The notes under the pieces: generated by a model
The model's database searches: none
Told to the model about the DNA's origin: nothing
What the model saw: the letters and a program-made list of their open reading frames with translations, nothing else
Shown: positions 34,174 through 43,666 of the stretch, piece by piece
How positions within the stretch are numbered: the stretch's first letter is position 1
How the letters are laid out: each line of letters begins with the position of its first letter
Assembly (NCBI GenBank): GCA_025998875.1
Contig: AP024675.1
Location: forward strand, 947,589-1,011,588
Length of the DNA: 64,000 nucleotides
Direction of reading: 5' to 3'
DNA from: Bacteroidota bacterium
GTDB taxonomy: Bacteria > Bacteroidota > Rhodothermia > JANXDC01
Made by a program: the position numbers and the translations under genes

Positions 34174-35532
34174 TTATTGGTTCTCCTGTTGCAACTGACG
34201 AGCCACGGTTTCTGCCAGACGCATGACGCGGAGCACATTGCCCCCCCAGAACTTGTAGATCTCCTCCTCCGTCCAGCCCCGTTTGAGCAGGCCGTAGGTG
34301 ATCCAGGGAAGCCGGGTTACGTCCTCCAGTCCCCGGGGCAGGCTGGGCACCCCGTCGAAATCCGTGCCCCATCCCACATGATCGACCCCCGCCACCCGGC
34401 GTACGTGTTCGATATGATCGAGCACGTCTTCTATGCTCGGCTCCCCGATACCCCGCTCCCGCTTGAGCTCGCGCAGGGCCACCCACATGCGGCTGAAGTT
34501 CCCCCCGTAGCGGGTGCGAACACGCTCTTCGACCGCGCGCCAGAACTCAGCCGTGTAGCTGGGGTTGACGAAATCCGCCCCGATGTTGATCATCACCACC
34601 CCGCCATTGCGGGCGATGGCCCGAAGTTGCTCATCGGAAAGGTTGCGCGGGATATGCGTCAGCGCCCGGCAGGAAGAGTGCGAGGCGATGACGGGCGCCC
34701 GGGTGACGGCCATCACGTCGAAGAAAGCGGAATCGGAGATGTGGGATACATCGATGAGCATCCCGAGTCGGTTCATCTCCCGTATCATCTGGCGGCCCAG
34801 TTCGTTCAATCCCCCCCATCGGGCCGTATCCTGCGAAGAGTCACACCAGTCATTCGTGTTCGTATGCGTGAGGGTCACGTACCGGACACCCCTTCGGTAG
34901 AAGGAGCGCAACGTATCGAGGCTGTTTTCCAGGGCATGCCCTCCCTCCAGACCCATAAGCGCAGCGATTTTGCCCTCCCGCACGATGCGGATCACCTCAT
35001 CCGAAGAGGTGGCCAGCTCCACGAAGTCCGGGTAGCGCCGGATCTGAGCCAGCACGGAGTCGATGAGCCGATGCGCCCGCCGGGCCGAAGCCCCGGGTGT
35101 GCGGGCATAGTCGGCCGCTACCCAGATGGAGAGAAACGGGGCGTCCTGTCCCCCTTCGCGCAGGCGGGGCAGATCGGTATGCACCTGAGGAGCACGGTAG
35201 CGATAGCCCCAGTCATAGCCTCGCCGCACCGGCGATGTGTTCGGACGGTCGCCGAAATACGACCCGAAAGCCCCCACGAGGTCTTCCCCGCCGTCGACCA
35301 TGAGCGTAGGGCTGTCCTGATGGCCATCGAAGATGATGGCTCGGTAATGGATTTCCAGCGCCCGACGCCACAGCGGATCGGCGGCCATCAGGCTGTCGGC
35401 TCGGGGATGAAGGATAGGCGCAGGGATGGAAAGCACGAGCGTTGTGTCCGGATCCGCCATCCGGGTATTCGGTCTCCCCTCGGCGCAGCCCCAGGAGGAG
35501 GAAAGGCCCAAAAGGCAAAACCACCACAGCAT
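34174..35532 (-). CDS. M19 membrane (renal-type) dipeptidase, exported
   Basis: A 452-residue zinc dipeptidase. The first metal ligands are in FDGHQD (H-x-D), the bridging Glu in GLEGGHAL, then histidines in ASHSSCRALTHIPRN and the Asp in WGTDFDGV. The N-terminus is a short hydrophobic stretch ending SSWGC at Cys16; Trp at the -2 position makes a standard lipobox doubtful, so either a lipoprotein or a normal secreted form is possible. GGAAGGAG precedes the ATG. First gene of a leftward operon with the dehydratase. The role is probably processing of D-containing or other dipeptides in the periplasm. Confidence 0.88.
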   Translation of the reverse strand: MLWWFCLLGLSSSWGCAEGRPNTRMADPDTTLVLSIPAPILHPRADSLMAADPLWRRALEIHYRAIIFDGHQDSPTLMVDGGEDLVGAFGSYFGDRPNTSPVRRGYDWGYRYRAPQVHTDLPRLREGGQDAPFLSIWVAADYARTPGASARRAHRLIDSVLAQIRRYPDFVELATSSDEVIRIVREGKIAALMGLEGGHALENSLDTLRSFYRRGVRYVTLTHTNTNDWCDSSQDTARWGGLNELGRQMIREMNRLGMLIDVSHISDSAFFDVMAVTRAPVIASHSSCRALTHIPRNLSDEQLRAIARNGGVVMINIGADFVNPSYTAEFWRAVEERVRTRYGGNFSRMWVALRELKRERGIGEPSIEDVLDHIEHVRRVAGVDHVGWGTDFDGVPSLPRGLEDVTRLPWITYGLLKRGWTEEEIYKFWGGNVLRVMRLAETVARQLQQENQ

Positions 35533-36013
35533 GGGAAACTCCTTCCGCTATGTGCGAGACAAAGGGCCCGAAATCGCGCCCGCTGAATGTTCCGATACAG
35601 CGGGAACACCTTTTGACCGCGCTCCGGAGTCTGAAGTTTACGTAACCGGTTTCCTTCGGGCAAGCGCACAGGGGACCCGATATGGGCGGGTTGGGAATCC
35701 GGTCTTTTTCGGACCCCCTGAGGGTCGGGGTTCGCTCTGCTGTGGCTCCATGTGGGCAAGTTCACGTATGTTTAGGGGTCCTGCCGGATACCGTCGGCTA
35801 TAACGCCACGGGGAACAGGCCGATCACATGCGGGCTTGTTTCAGGACGATTTGAGAGAAAAAAGGCGGCCTCATCTACACCCCCCTTCTTTAGCGGTGAG
35901 GTATGCCCGGCATGCAGAGCGCCGTAAGCTTTCGGATTCTTTTGCTTCCCGTTACAGCACCGGCTGCTTGTGTGTGCCCTGATGAGGCCACAGTTCGGAG
36001 GAGCTGACCCCCG
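35533..36013. other. 481-nt gap between divergent dipeptidase and histidine kinase genes
   Basis: No gene with coding character was seen. It contains an inverted repeat CCCGCTG/CAGCGGG (35579-35585 with 35598-35604) and a near-consensus -7 box TATGTTTA (35767-35774, forward) without a TTG at 21 nt, about 240 nt before the kinase ATG. The end GGAGGAGC just before 36014 is the kinase ribosome site. The long possible leader of the kinase holds no RNA motif I recognise. Confidence 0.5.
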
Positions 36014-38386
36014 ATGGATGTGGATCGTCTGCAACGCCAGCATGGGGCGCTGCTTGCGATAGCCCGACTTTCGGTCCAGGACTGGCCCGAAAGCCTATGG
36101 GTTCTTCTGGAGCTCGTCGCTCGCGTGCTCGAGGTGGACCGGTGCGGGTTCTGGATCCGGGATACGGAAGCGGATCGGCTCCGCAGTGTGGCTCTCTTTG
36201 ACAGGGCGCTGGGAGGAAGACAGGAGGGCCTCCAGGAAGAGCTCATCGCCTCTCAGCATCCGCACTACTTCCAGGCTCTGGAAGAGGGCATAGCCATCGA
36301 CGCCTCAGATGCCTGGGAGGATCCGCGTACCCGGAGCTTCTTGGAAGGCTACCTGAAACCCCTCGGTATCCGAGCCATGCTGGACGTGCCCGTACGCCGG
36401 GCGGGGGCTGTGGTGGGCGTGCTCTGCTCGGAGCATCGGGCTGGGCCCAGAGTCTGGCACCTGGACGAGGTCCGTTTCGCCGCCGCGGCGGCTGAGCGGA
36501 TTGTGCTCATGCTCGAAGCGCGCGATCGCTACGAGCTGGCCGACCGCCTTGCGCAGTTCATGGCCAACGCCTCGGACCTGATCTGTCAGCTTGATCTCAA
36601 AGGGCGCTTGCTGTATGTCAACGAGGCGGTGCTGCGCCTGGGAGGTTACCGGGCGGAGGAGCTCCTGGGCCGTTCTGTTCTCGATCTGTTTGCTCCTGAG
36701 CATCGCCGGGAGGTTCGCAGAGAAAGCATCCGGAACCTCAAGCTCGGTCGGTCTTCCTGGTATGGCGAGCACCTCCTGCTGTGCAGGGACGGCCAAAAAC
36801 GGTGGGTGGGTTTTACGGTTGCCCTCCATCGAGAGGGGGATCGGCCGGCGGGATTCGACGTCATCGGTCGAGACCTCACCGAGCGCAAGCGCATGGAAGA
36901 AGCCCTGCAGGCCAGCGAGCGCCGCTACCGTATGCTGTTTGATGCCGTGGGTGAGGCGATTCTCATCTCCGATCCCGAAGGCCGCTACATAGAGGTCAAC
37001 CGTCAGGCTGAACAGCTTACCGGCTATAGCCGCCAGGAGCTGCTCCAGATGACCGTGGGGGACTTGGTCGAAGGGGATCGTGAGGAGCTCAACCGAGGCT
37101 ATCGGGAGCATTTCTACCCCCTGCTGGTGCGGGAAAAGCGCTTTCATGCCTCTGACCGTCAGATGCGCCGCAAGAGCGGGGAGGTCTTTGATTACGAGGT
37201 CACGGCCGTGCTGCTGGAAGACGGCAACATCATGGCGCTGGTGCGGGATGTAAGCGAGCGCAGGCGCATAGAGAAAGCCCTTCGTGAGGCAAAAGAGCAG
37301 GCCGAAGTGGCCAGCCGGATCAAGTCCCATTTTCTTGCCATGATTTCGCATGAGCTTCGCACCCCGCTGCATACCATTGTGGGGTATCATGACCTCATCC
37401 GCGAGGCGCTGGGTCCCCATATTACGCCCGAGGTAGGGGCATTTTTTAAGGCCATTGAGCAGGGTGCGCAACGCCTCCTGCACCTGGTCCATGAGCTTAT
37501 CGATATGGCCCGCATTGAGGCCGGAGATCTGGAGCTCCTCATGCAGCCGCAGCCCGCCCTCGGGCTTGTCCGACAGGCCTTTGAGGCCCTGGCCCCCAAA
37601 GCCCATCAGAAGGGGCTCCTCTATGAGCTGGAGGTGAGCGATCCGGACCTCGAGGTCCGGGTGGACGGGGAGCGCCTCGTGCAGGTGTTGCTGAACCTGA
37701 TCGAAAACGCCATCAAGTTTACCCCCTCCGGAGCGGTTCGGGTGCGGCTGTTTCGAGAGGGTTCAGAGGTCGTCATTTCGGTCTCGGATACGGGGGTGGG
37801 AATCGATCCCGACCATTTCGAGCGGCTCTTTGAGCCGTTTCGTCAGGCCCGTGAGGGGTACAATCGCCCCTTTGAAGGGGCGGGACTGGGGTTGGCCATC
37901 AGCTATCGGCTCGTGCGGGCCATGGGCGGCCGGCTGTGCGGGCAGAGCCATCCGGGGCGAGGGACGACGTTTTTCGTGCGCCTGCCCGAGGCCTCGCGGG
38001 GAGATCGTCCGAATCGAGCCTGGCGTCCGACAACATACCGGGCGCTCGTGCTGGAGCCGGATCCGGAGGAGCGCCGGTATCTGGAGGCCGTCCTGCGTCG
38101 GGCGGGCTTTGTGGGAGAATATCACGAGGATCCGGAGCGCCTCTGGGGCGCCCTGCAGGCCCGCAGATATGATGTGGTGCTGCTCGAGCTACCCGCCCAT
38201 AAGCCGGATGTCGGTTGTGAGCTGGCCCGGCGCATCCGCGATATGGGGTTTCAGGGTCGCCTGGTGGGCCTGACAGCCCATCTTGAGGATTGCCTCCCGG
38301 CGCGGTGGGAAGAGGTCGGGGGAGATGCGCTTCTGGTTCGTCCGTATCGGCCCCGTCAGCTTCTGGAGTGGCTCAAGTCCCGGTGA
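36014..38386 (+). CDS. GAF-PAS-PAS hybrid histidine kinase with degenerate receiver
   Basis: A 790-residue soluble sensor kinase. A GAF domain covers about 10-170. PAS1 is about 178-297 and PAS2 about 300-420. The HisKA helix pair has the phospho-acceptor H446 in SHELRTPLH. The HATPase domain (about 545-660) has N565 in ENAIKF, DTGVGI at 592-597 and GLGLAIS at 624-630. The last ~115 residues are a receiver fold in which the phosphorylated Asp is Glu (E725 in VVLLELP) and the conserved Lys is Arg (R776 in VRPYRP); the switch Thr (GLTAH) is kept. No transmembrane segment, so a cytoplasmic signal is sensed. No response regulator gene lies next to it. AGGAGC precedes the ATG. Confidence 0.9.
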   Translation: MDVDRLQRQHGALLAIARLSVQDWPESLWVLLELVARVLEVDRCGFWIRDTEADRLRSVALFDRALGGRQEGLQEELIASQHPHYFQALEEGIAIDASDAWEDPRTRSFLEGYLKPLGIRAMLDVPVRRAGAVVGVLCSEHRAGPRVWHLDEVRFAAAAAERIVLMLEARDRYELADRLAQFMANASDLICQLDLKGRLLYVNEAVLRLGGYRAEELLGRSVLDLFAPEHRREVRRESIRNLKLGRSSWYGEHLLLCRDGQKRWVGFTVALHREGDRPAGFDVIGRDLTERKRMEEALQASERRYRMLFDAVGEAILISDPEGRYIEVNRQAEQLTGYSRQELLQMTVGDLVEGDREELNRGYREHFYPLLVREKRFHASDRQMRRKSGEVFDYEVTAVLLEDGNIMALVRDVSERRRIEKALREAKEQAEVASRIKSHFLAMISHELRTPLHTIVGYHDLIREALGPHITPEVGAFFKAIEQGAQRLLHLVHELIDMARIEAGDLELLMQPQPALGLVRQAFEALAPKAHQKGLLYELEVSDPDLEVRVDGERLVQVLLNLIENAIKFTPSGAVRVRLFREGSEVVISVSDTGVGIDPDHFERLFEPFRQAREGYNRPFEGAGLGLAISYRLVRAMGGRLCGQSHPGRGTTFFVRLPEASRGDRPNRAWRPTTYRALVLEPDPEERRYLEAVLRRAGFVGEYHEDPERLWGALQARRYDVVLLELPAHKPDVGCELARRIRDMGFQGRLVGLTAHLEDCLPARWEEVGGDALLVRPYRPRQLLEWLKSR

Positions 38387-38435
38387 GGGCTTCAGGTGTA
38401 TATTCACGTCGGCTTATGGAACGGACGAGGGCGAT

Positions 38436-38978
38436 ATGAACCTGCGTGCCACCACCGTGCTCGCTGTACGTCATGGGGGCCGTGTGGCCATGGGGGGCGA
38501 TGGTCAGGCCACGCTGGGCCAGATTGTACTCAAACACACGGTGCAGAAGGTGCGCCCGCTCTATGGCGGCAGGATTCTGGCCGGATTTGCCGGCTCGACA
38601 GCCGACGGCCTCACCTTGTTTGATCGGCTCGAGGATAAGCTCCAGATGTACGGGGGCAATTTGCCGCGAGCGGCCGTGGAGCTGGCGCGCGACTGGCGTC
38701 TGGACCGGGCTCTCCGGCGCCTGGAGGCCATGCTGATCGTGGCCACCTTGGAACAGATGCTGCTTATCTCCGGCTCCGGCGATCTGGTAGAGCCCGACGA
38801 TGGCATTCTGGCCATTGGAAGCGGGGCTGGATATGCGCTGGCCGCAGCGCGGGCGCTGAAGCTCGAGGCTCCGCATCTGGATGCACGGACCATTGTGGAG
38901 CGCGCCCTGCATATTGCGGCCGACATCTGCATCTATACCAATCACGAGATCCGGGTTCTGGAACTGCCGGCCTCCTAG
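38436..38978 (+). CDS. hslV: ATP-dependent protease peptidase subunit HslV
   Basis: A 180-residue threonine peptidase forming a double hexamer with HslU as unfoldase. The catalytic Thr is the first T of ATTVLAVR, exposed after removal of a five-residue propeptide (MNLRA), as in other bacteria with extended N-termini. [18 protein letters not shown] and [15 protein letters not shown] are conserved. The ATG at 38436 was chosen from the family N-terminus; a frame beginning at 38283 is the tail of the kinase gene in another frame. It is 49 nt after the kinase and 37 nt before hslU. Confidence 0.96.
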   Translation: MNLRATTVLAVRHGGRVAMGGDGQATLGQIVLKHTVQKVRPLYGGRILAGFAGSTADGLTLFDRLEDKLQMYGGNLPRAAVELARDWRLDRALRRLEAMLIVATLEQMLLISGSGDLVEPDDGILAIGSGAGYALAAARALKLEAPHLDARTIVERALHIAADICIYTNHEIRVLELPAS

Positions 38979-39015
38979 TGTTGTAGTCGAACAGGAGTAG
39001 AGCGAAGGGTCTTCT

Positions 39016-40380
39016 ATGCCGCTCGAGTCCCTCACCCCGAGCCAGATTGTAGCCGAGCTGGACAAGTATATCGTCGGCCAGCAGGAGGCCAAGCGCGCGG
39101 TGGCCATCGCGCTACGCAACCGATGGAGGCGCCTTAATGCGCCCCCGGAGTTGCGTGAGGAGATCGTGCCGAACAACATCATCATGATCGGCCCCACGGG
39201 GGTGGGCAAGACGGAGATCGCCCGGCGGCTGGCTAGGCTTGCTGGAGCCCCGTTCGTTAAGGTAGAGGCCACCCGATTTACCGAGGTGGGCTACGTGGGC
39301 CGGGACGTGGAGAGTATGGTGCGCGATCTGGTCGAGGTGGCCGTCAATATGGTCAAGGCCGAGCGCCAGCGAGAGGTGCAAGCCCAGGCCCTGGAGCTGG
39401 CCGAGGAGCGCCTGCTCGATGTGCTGGTGCCCCCGGCCAGCGTGGGCTTTGCCCTCTCTTCGGAATCTCCTCCGGCCGACTGGGAGGCTCGGGATCGAGC
39501 CCGAGCGCGTTTCCGGGAAAAGCTCAAAGCCGGGGAGCTGGAAGATCGCCTCGTGGAGATCGAGGTCAGCAGCGACCAGGGGCCCGTGATGCAGATCTTC
39601 GGGCCCATGGGGATCGAAGAGCTGGGGATCAATCTTCAGGAAATGCTGGGCAACCTGGGGCGTCGTCGCAAGAAACGACGGGTGCCCATCTCCGAGGCCC
39701 GGCAGCTGCTGGCTCAGGAGGAGGCGCAGAAGCTCATCGATATGGATGCCGTCATTCAGGAGGCGCTCGAGCGCGCGCAGAACACGGGCATCATTTTTAT
39801 CGACGAAATCGACAAAATCGCCTCTCCCGGTGGGGCGCCCCGCGGGGCAGGTCCGGATGTGAGTCGGGAAGGGGTGCAGCGAGACCTGCTCCCCATCGTG
39901 GAAGGTTCAAACGTGATGACCAAGTACGGCATGGTGAAAACCGACCACATTCTCTTTATCGCCTCCGGAGCCTTCCACAGCGTCAAACCCAGCGACCTTA
40001 TCCCCGAGCTGCAGGGGCGCTTCCCGATCCGGGTGGAGCTCAAACCACTCGGGGAGGAAGACTTCTACAAGATCCTCACCCTGCCGCAGAACGCCCTGCC
40101 CAAGCAGTATGCGGCCCTGCTGGCGGCCGAGGGGGTGGAGCTGGAATTTACTGACGAGGCGCTCTGGGAGATCGCCCGAACGGCTGCACGGGTGAACGAG
40201 CAGGTAGAGAACATCGGCGCCCGCCGCCTGCACACCATTCTCACTACCGTGCTGGAAGAGGTGCTCTTCGACGTGCCCGATCGCCTTCCCCAGAGGCGCC
40301 TGGTGATCGATGTAGAGCACGTCCGGCGCACCCTTGGGCGCGTGCTGGAGAGCCGCGATCTGAGCCGGTATATCCTTTAG
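39016..40380 (+). CDS. hslU: HslU ATPase subunit of the HslUV protease
   Basis: A 454-residue AAA+ unfoldase, normal length. [16 protein letters not shown] is the family opening. Walker A GPTGVGKT is at 59-66. The intermediate I domain spans roughly 110-240. Walker B FIDEIDKI lies around 260. The C-terminal tail ends DLSRYIL, the residues that insert into HslV pockets and activate it. Cytoplasmic. It follows hslV by 37 nt in the same operon. The TTAG at its end is shared with the convergent DUF3467 gene. Confidence 0.97.
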   Translation: MPLESLTPSQIVAELDKYIVGQQEAKRAVAIALRNRWRRLNAPPELREEIVPNNIIMIGPTGVGKTEIARRLARLAGAPFVKVEATRFTEVGYVGRDVESMVRDLVEVAVNMVKAERQREVQAQALELAEERLLDVLVPPASVGFALSSESPPADWEARDRARARFREKLKAGELEDRLVEIEVSSDQGPVMQIFGPMGIEELGINLQEMLGNLGRRRKKRRVPISEARQLLAQEEAQKLIDMDAVIQEALERAQNTGIIFIDEIDKIASPGGAPRGAGPDVSREGVQRDLLPIVEGSNVMTKYGMVKTDHILFIASGAFHSVKPSDLIPELQGRFPIRVELKPLGEEDFYKILTLPQNALPKQYAALLAAEGVELEFTDEALWEIARTAARVNEQVENIGARRLHTILTTVLEEVLFDVPDRLPQRRLVIDVEHVRRTLGRVLESRDLSRYIL

Positions 40381-40694
40381 GCCTCTGGCATCGGGCCCCG
40401 GAAAACGCCCGACCAGTCCGGTCCGAGGCCGGGCTCGCGAATCGGTCCGTATTGCCGCTCGTAGAGCTGGATGTTTTCCTGCAGGGCGGCCAGAAGCCGT
40501 TTGGCATGATCCGGGGTGAGGATGATGCGCGCCTTGACGCGTCCCTGGGGCATGCCGGGCATGAGCCGGATGAAGTCGATAACGAATTCGGAGGGCGAGT
40601 GCGTGATCATGGCCAGGTTGGCGTACGTGCCCTCGGCCACTTCTGGGCTGATCTCCAGGCTCAACTCCTGATGAGGGTGCGGGTTTTCGGACAT
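40377..40694 (-). CDS. DUF3467 family protein
   Basis: A 105-residue soluble protein. [19 protein letters not shown] and the later [12 protein letters not shown] are the recognisable core of DUF3467, a small family of unknown function widespread in Bacteroidota and related phyla. No signal peptide or membrane segment. AAAGGAGAG lies before the ATG. It is 35 nt from the cystathionine beta-synthase stop on the same strand and may be co-transcribed with it. Its stop shares TTAG with hslU. Confidence 0.8.
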   Translation of the reverse strand: MSENPHPHQELSLEISPEVAEGTYANLAMITHSPSEFVIDFIRLMPGMPQGRVKARIILTPDHAKRLLAALQENIQLYERQYGPIREPGLGPDWSGVFRGPMPEA

Positions 40695-40729
40695 GGTCAG
40701 CTCTCCTTTGTGGAAGCAGTCGCCTCTGG

Positions 40730-42097
40730 CTACCGTACCACGGCAGCCAGTAGATCGGTCTGGGTCAAAATCGCATACGAGCCATCGTCCATCCTGATGA
40801 GCACAGCCGGCGCCCCGTGCTGCAACTGCTCGGCCACTTCGGAAATGGAGGCCGATGGGGAAAGGACCGGAAACGGCGGATCCATGTATTCGAGCACGGG
40901 CCGGGTGCGTGCCTCCGGATGCTCGAGCAGCAGGCGCAACAGGCCCGATTCCGTTACACTGCCCAGCAGGTTTCCTTCCTCATCGAGCACGGGCAGCTGA
41001 GAGATCCCGTGTGCGCTCATGTAAGCGACCACCTCGGCCACGCTCTGGCCGGGATGGGCCAGGAGCAGGTCTTGCCGGGGGCGCACGCTGAGCAAGTCGG
41101 CCGCAGTCAGCTCGATGGCGGGACGCAGAAAGCCGTGGCTACGCATCCAGGCGTCGTTATAGATCTTGCTCAGGTACCGGTTGCCCCCATCGGGCAGGAG
41201 CACCACCATAAGGGCGTTCTCGTCCAGTTGGCGGGCTATCTTCAGCGCGCCGGCCATAGCCGAGCCGCTGGATCCGCCCACGAAAAGCCCCTCCAGGCGG
41301 GCCAGCTGGCGGGCGGTGAGGAAAGCCTCTTGATCATCCACCTGCACGACCTCGTCGACCAGAGAAAAGTCCATGTTGGCCGGCAGGATATCTTCGCCGA
41401 TTCCCTCGGTCAGATACGGGCGCACCTGGGAGGGGTCCAGTTGACCCGTGCGAAAATAGTGATAATACAGCGATCCGACGGGGTCAACCCCGATGATCTG
41501 AATGTTCGGGTTGCGCTCTTTGAGGAATCGGGCCACCCCGCTGATTGTTCCCCCCGTGCCCATGCCCGCCACGAAGTGGGTGATTCGCCCTTCGGTCTGT
41601 TCCCAGATCTCCGGCCCGGTACTCTCGTAGTGCGCCTGCGCGTTGGCGGGATTGTCGTACTGGTTCGGATAGTAGGCGTTGGGGATCTCCTGGCTAAGGC
41701 GCCGCGCCACCGAGTAGTATGATCGGGGGTCCTCGGGGGGCACGTTCGTGGGGCAGACCACTACCTCCGCGCCCAGAGCGCGCAGGGCGTCGATCTTCTC
41801 CTGGCTCTGTTTGTCGGTGATGGTAAAGACGCATCGGTAGCCCTTTACCGCGGCTACCAGCGCCAGCCCCATGCCCGTGTTGCCCGAGGTGCCCTCTACG
41901 ATCGTGCCTCCGGGTTTGAGCAGGTCACGCCGTTCCGCCTCCTCGATCATACGCAAGGCAATACGGTCTTTGACGCTGCCTCCGGGGTTGAGGTATTCAA
42001 CCTTGGCCAGGATGGTGGGCTTAAGGCCGGCCGTGATCCGGTGCAGTTGCACCATAGGGGTACGGCCGACGGCTTCCAGAATGGAGCGGTACCACAT
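40730..42097 (-). CDS. Cystathionine beta-synthase with C-terminal CBS domains
   Basis: A 455-residue PLP enzyme that condenses serine with homocysteine (or makes cysteine from O-acetylserine-type donors). K43 in GGSVKDRIA binds PLP. EGTSGNTGMGLA holds the cofactor, and GMGTGGTISG grips the phosphate. The C-terminal ~120 residues form a Bateman pair of CBS domains (about 335-450), which in the eukaryotic enzyme bind SAM and regulate it. The ATG at 42097 begins MWYRSILEAVGRTPMVQL. Length and domain order match bacterial CBS. The gene is divergent from nothing close; a 137-nt gap separates it from the phosphohexomutase. Confidence 0.92.
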   Translation of the reverse strand: MWYRSILEAVGRTPMVQLHRITAGLKPTILAKVEYLNPGGSVKDRIALRMIEEAERRDLLKPGGTIVEGTSGNTGMGLALVAAVKGYRCVFTITDKQSQEKIDALRALGAEVVVCPTNVPPEDPRSYYSVARRLSQEIPNAYYPNQYDNPANAQAHYESTGPEIWEQTEGRITHFVAGMGTGGTISGVARFLKERNPNIQIIGVDPVGSLYYHYFRTGQLDPSQVRPYLTEGIGEDILPANMDFSLVDEVVQVDDQEAFLTARQLARLEGLFVGGSSGSAMAGALKIARQLDENALMVVLLPDGGNRYLSKIYNDAWMRSHGFLRPAIELTAADLLSVRPRQDLLLAHPGQSVAEVVAYMSAHGISQLPVLDEEGNLLGSVTESGLLRLLLEHPEARTRPVLEYMDPPFPVLSPSASISEVAEQLQHGAPAVLIRMDDGSYAILTQTDLLAAVVR

Positions 42098-42234
42098 TGA
42101 TGCAATCTCCTCTGCTGATCAGCCCCCCAGGCCCATCTGCATGGTCCCGGCTCCGGCTTCTCATCTTGCGAAGCTGTCCCGGGCGCCGGAACAGGAGTCA
42201 GGTGCGGAGACAATGCCCGCCCGCTCCGAGATAT

Positions 42235-43653
42235 TTATGGCGCCACGGGCAGGTCTTCGAGCAGACCTGCGCCGGCCTCGACCAGTTCCCGAGCGCGTTC
42301 CAGCGAGCTGGCTTCGCTGTAGAAACGCAACACGGGCTCGGTGCCGGAGGCCCGGATGAGCAACCAGCTGCCGTCCTCGAGCAGATGCTTGTAGCCGTCT
42401 AGATCCTGTACGGCGATGACGCGCTGGCCGGCGAGCATGCGCAGTCCCTCCTGTCGGATGCGCTCCAGAAGGGCGGCTTTCTGGGCCTCTGTGGTGTGCA
42501 CGTCGATGCGCTGATTGTAGAGCGGGCCGAAGTCACGTTGCAGCTCGTCGATGAGCACGCTCAGGGGTCTGCGCAGGCGGGCGAGCATCTCCAGAATGGT
42601 GAGCCCGATGAAGAGCCCGTCCCGTTCCGGTATGTGGCCTTTGATGGCCAGGCCGCCGGATTCCTCCCCGCCCACAAGCACGTCGCCCTCCAGAAAATGG
42701 CGCACCACGTATTTGAAACCGATCGGGGTTGTATGAACCCGTAGCCCGTATCGGCTTCCCATGCGGTCAAGCATGTGGGTGACGGAAAAGGTTTTCACGA
42801 TATCGCCGCGCAGCCCGCGTTCTTCGTAGAGGTAACGCACAAGCAGCGCCAGGATTTTGTGCGAGTCCACGAAACGGCCCTTTTCGTCTACGAGCGCGAT
42901 CCGGTCTGCGTCCCCGTCGGTGGCCAGGCCCAGATCATAGCCTTCCTGTCGCACAAGACGGCACAGTTCCACGAGGTGCTTTTCGATCGGCTCCGGGGCC
43001 TGCCGATCGAAGCCCGGATTGTAGGTGGCCCGTATTTCCCGCACCATGGGGCCCAGGAGCCGGCGCAAGGCGCCCTGACCGGCTCCATACATGGCGTCAT
43101 AGAGTACCCGCAGTCCGCTTCTCTGGATCTCCTCCAGGTTGACGCGCTGGCGTAGCAGCTCAAGGAACTGCTCTCGTATCGGAGAGAGCCGTATGCGCGT
43201 TCGGAGGCGTTCCGGGTCCGGCAGCGCTTCCGGGGGTTCGGGCGGGATACGGGATTCTATGGCGGATATGGTCTCCGGAAGGGCCGGCCCGCCGAAGGAG
43301 GCTTTGAGCTTGTATCCGTTGTATTCGGGGGGATTATGGCTGGCCGTGATCATCACGCCCAGCGCGGCCCCGTAATGCTGTGTGGCCCAGGAGAGGGCCG
43401 GGGTGGGCAGAAAATCATCAGAGAGCACGACGGGAATGTCCTGCGAGGCCAGCACGAGGGCCACATGACGGGCAAAACGGTCGCTCAAAAAACGCGTGTC
43501 ATAGCCCACGACCACCCCATGAGAGGCCAGGCCTTGCTCCTGGAGCCAGCGCGCCGTGCCCAGGGCGAGGCGGCCCACGTTGTCAAATGTGTACTCGGCG
43601 GCCATAACAGCCCGCCATCCATCGGTGCCAAAACGGATCACAGCCGGACGCAT
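42235..43653 (-). CDS. Phosphoglucomutase/phosphomannomutase
   Basis: A 472-residue alpha-D-phosphohexomutase that interconverts hexose 1- and 6-phosphates. The phosphoserine S105 is in ITASHNPPEYNGYK. The metal loop is DGDADR, the sugar-binding loop is GEESGG and the phosphate site is RASGTEP near the C-terminus. FGTDGWRAVM is the family opening. The ATG at 43653 has GAGGAGG upstream; an extension to 43818 is a shadow of the methyltransferase gene. Glucose versus mannose (or glucosamine) preference is not clear. It sits 13 nt downstream of the RsmB-like gene on the same strand. Confidence 0.92.
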   Translation of the reverse strand: MRPAVIRFGTDGWRAVMAAEYTFDNVGRLALGTARWLQEQGLASHGVVVGYDTRFLSDRFARHVALVLASQDIPVVLSDDFLPTPALSWATQHYGAALGVMITASHNPPEYNGYKLKASFGGPALPETISAIESRIPPEPPEALPDPERLRTRIRLSPIREQFLELLRQRVNLEEIQRSGLRVLYDAMYGAGQGALRRLLGPMVREIRATYNPGFDRQAPEPIEKHLVELCRLVRQEGYDLGLATDGDADRIALVDEKGRFVDSHKILALLVRYLYEERGLRGDIVKTFSVTHMLDRMGSRYGLRVHTTPIGFKYVVRHFLEGDVLVGGEESGGLAIKGHIPERDGLFIGLTILEMLARLRRPLSVLIDELQRDFGPLYNQRIDVHTTEAQKAALLERIRQEGLRMLAGQRVIAVQDLDGYKHLLEDGSWLLIRASGTEPVLRFYSEASSLERARELVEAGAGLLEDLPVAP

Positions 43654-43666
43654 GGTTCCTCCTCGC

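Noticed and set aside
34090-35586. A 498-residue open frame antisense to the dehydratase and dipeptidase genes
   Set aside because: It spans two clear genes on the other strand and carries no recognisable motif.
36305-37606. A 433-residue open frame antisense to the histidine kinase
   Set aside because: No domain motifs, and the sense frame has GAF, PAS and kinase motifs throughout.
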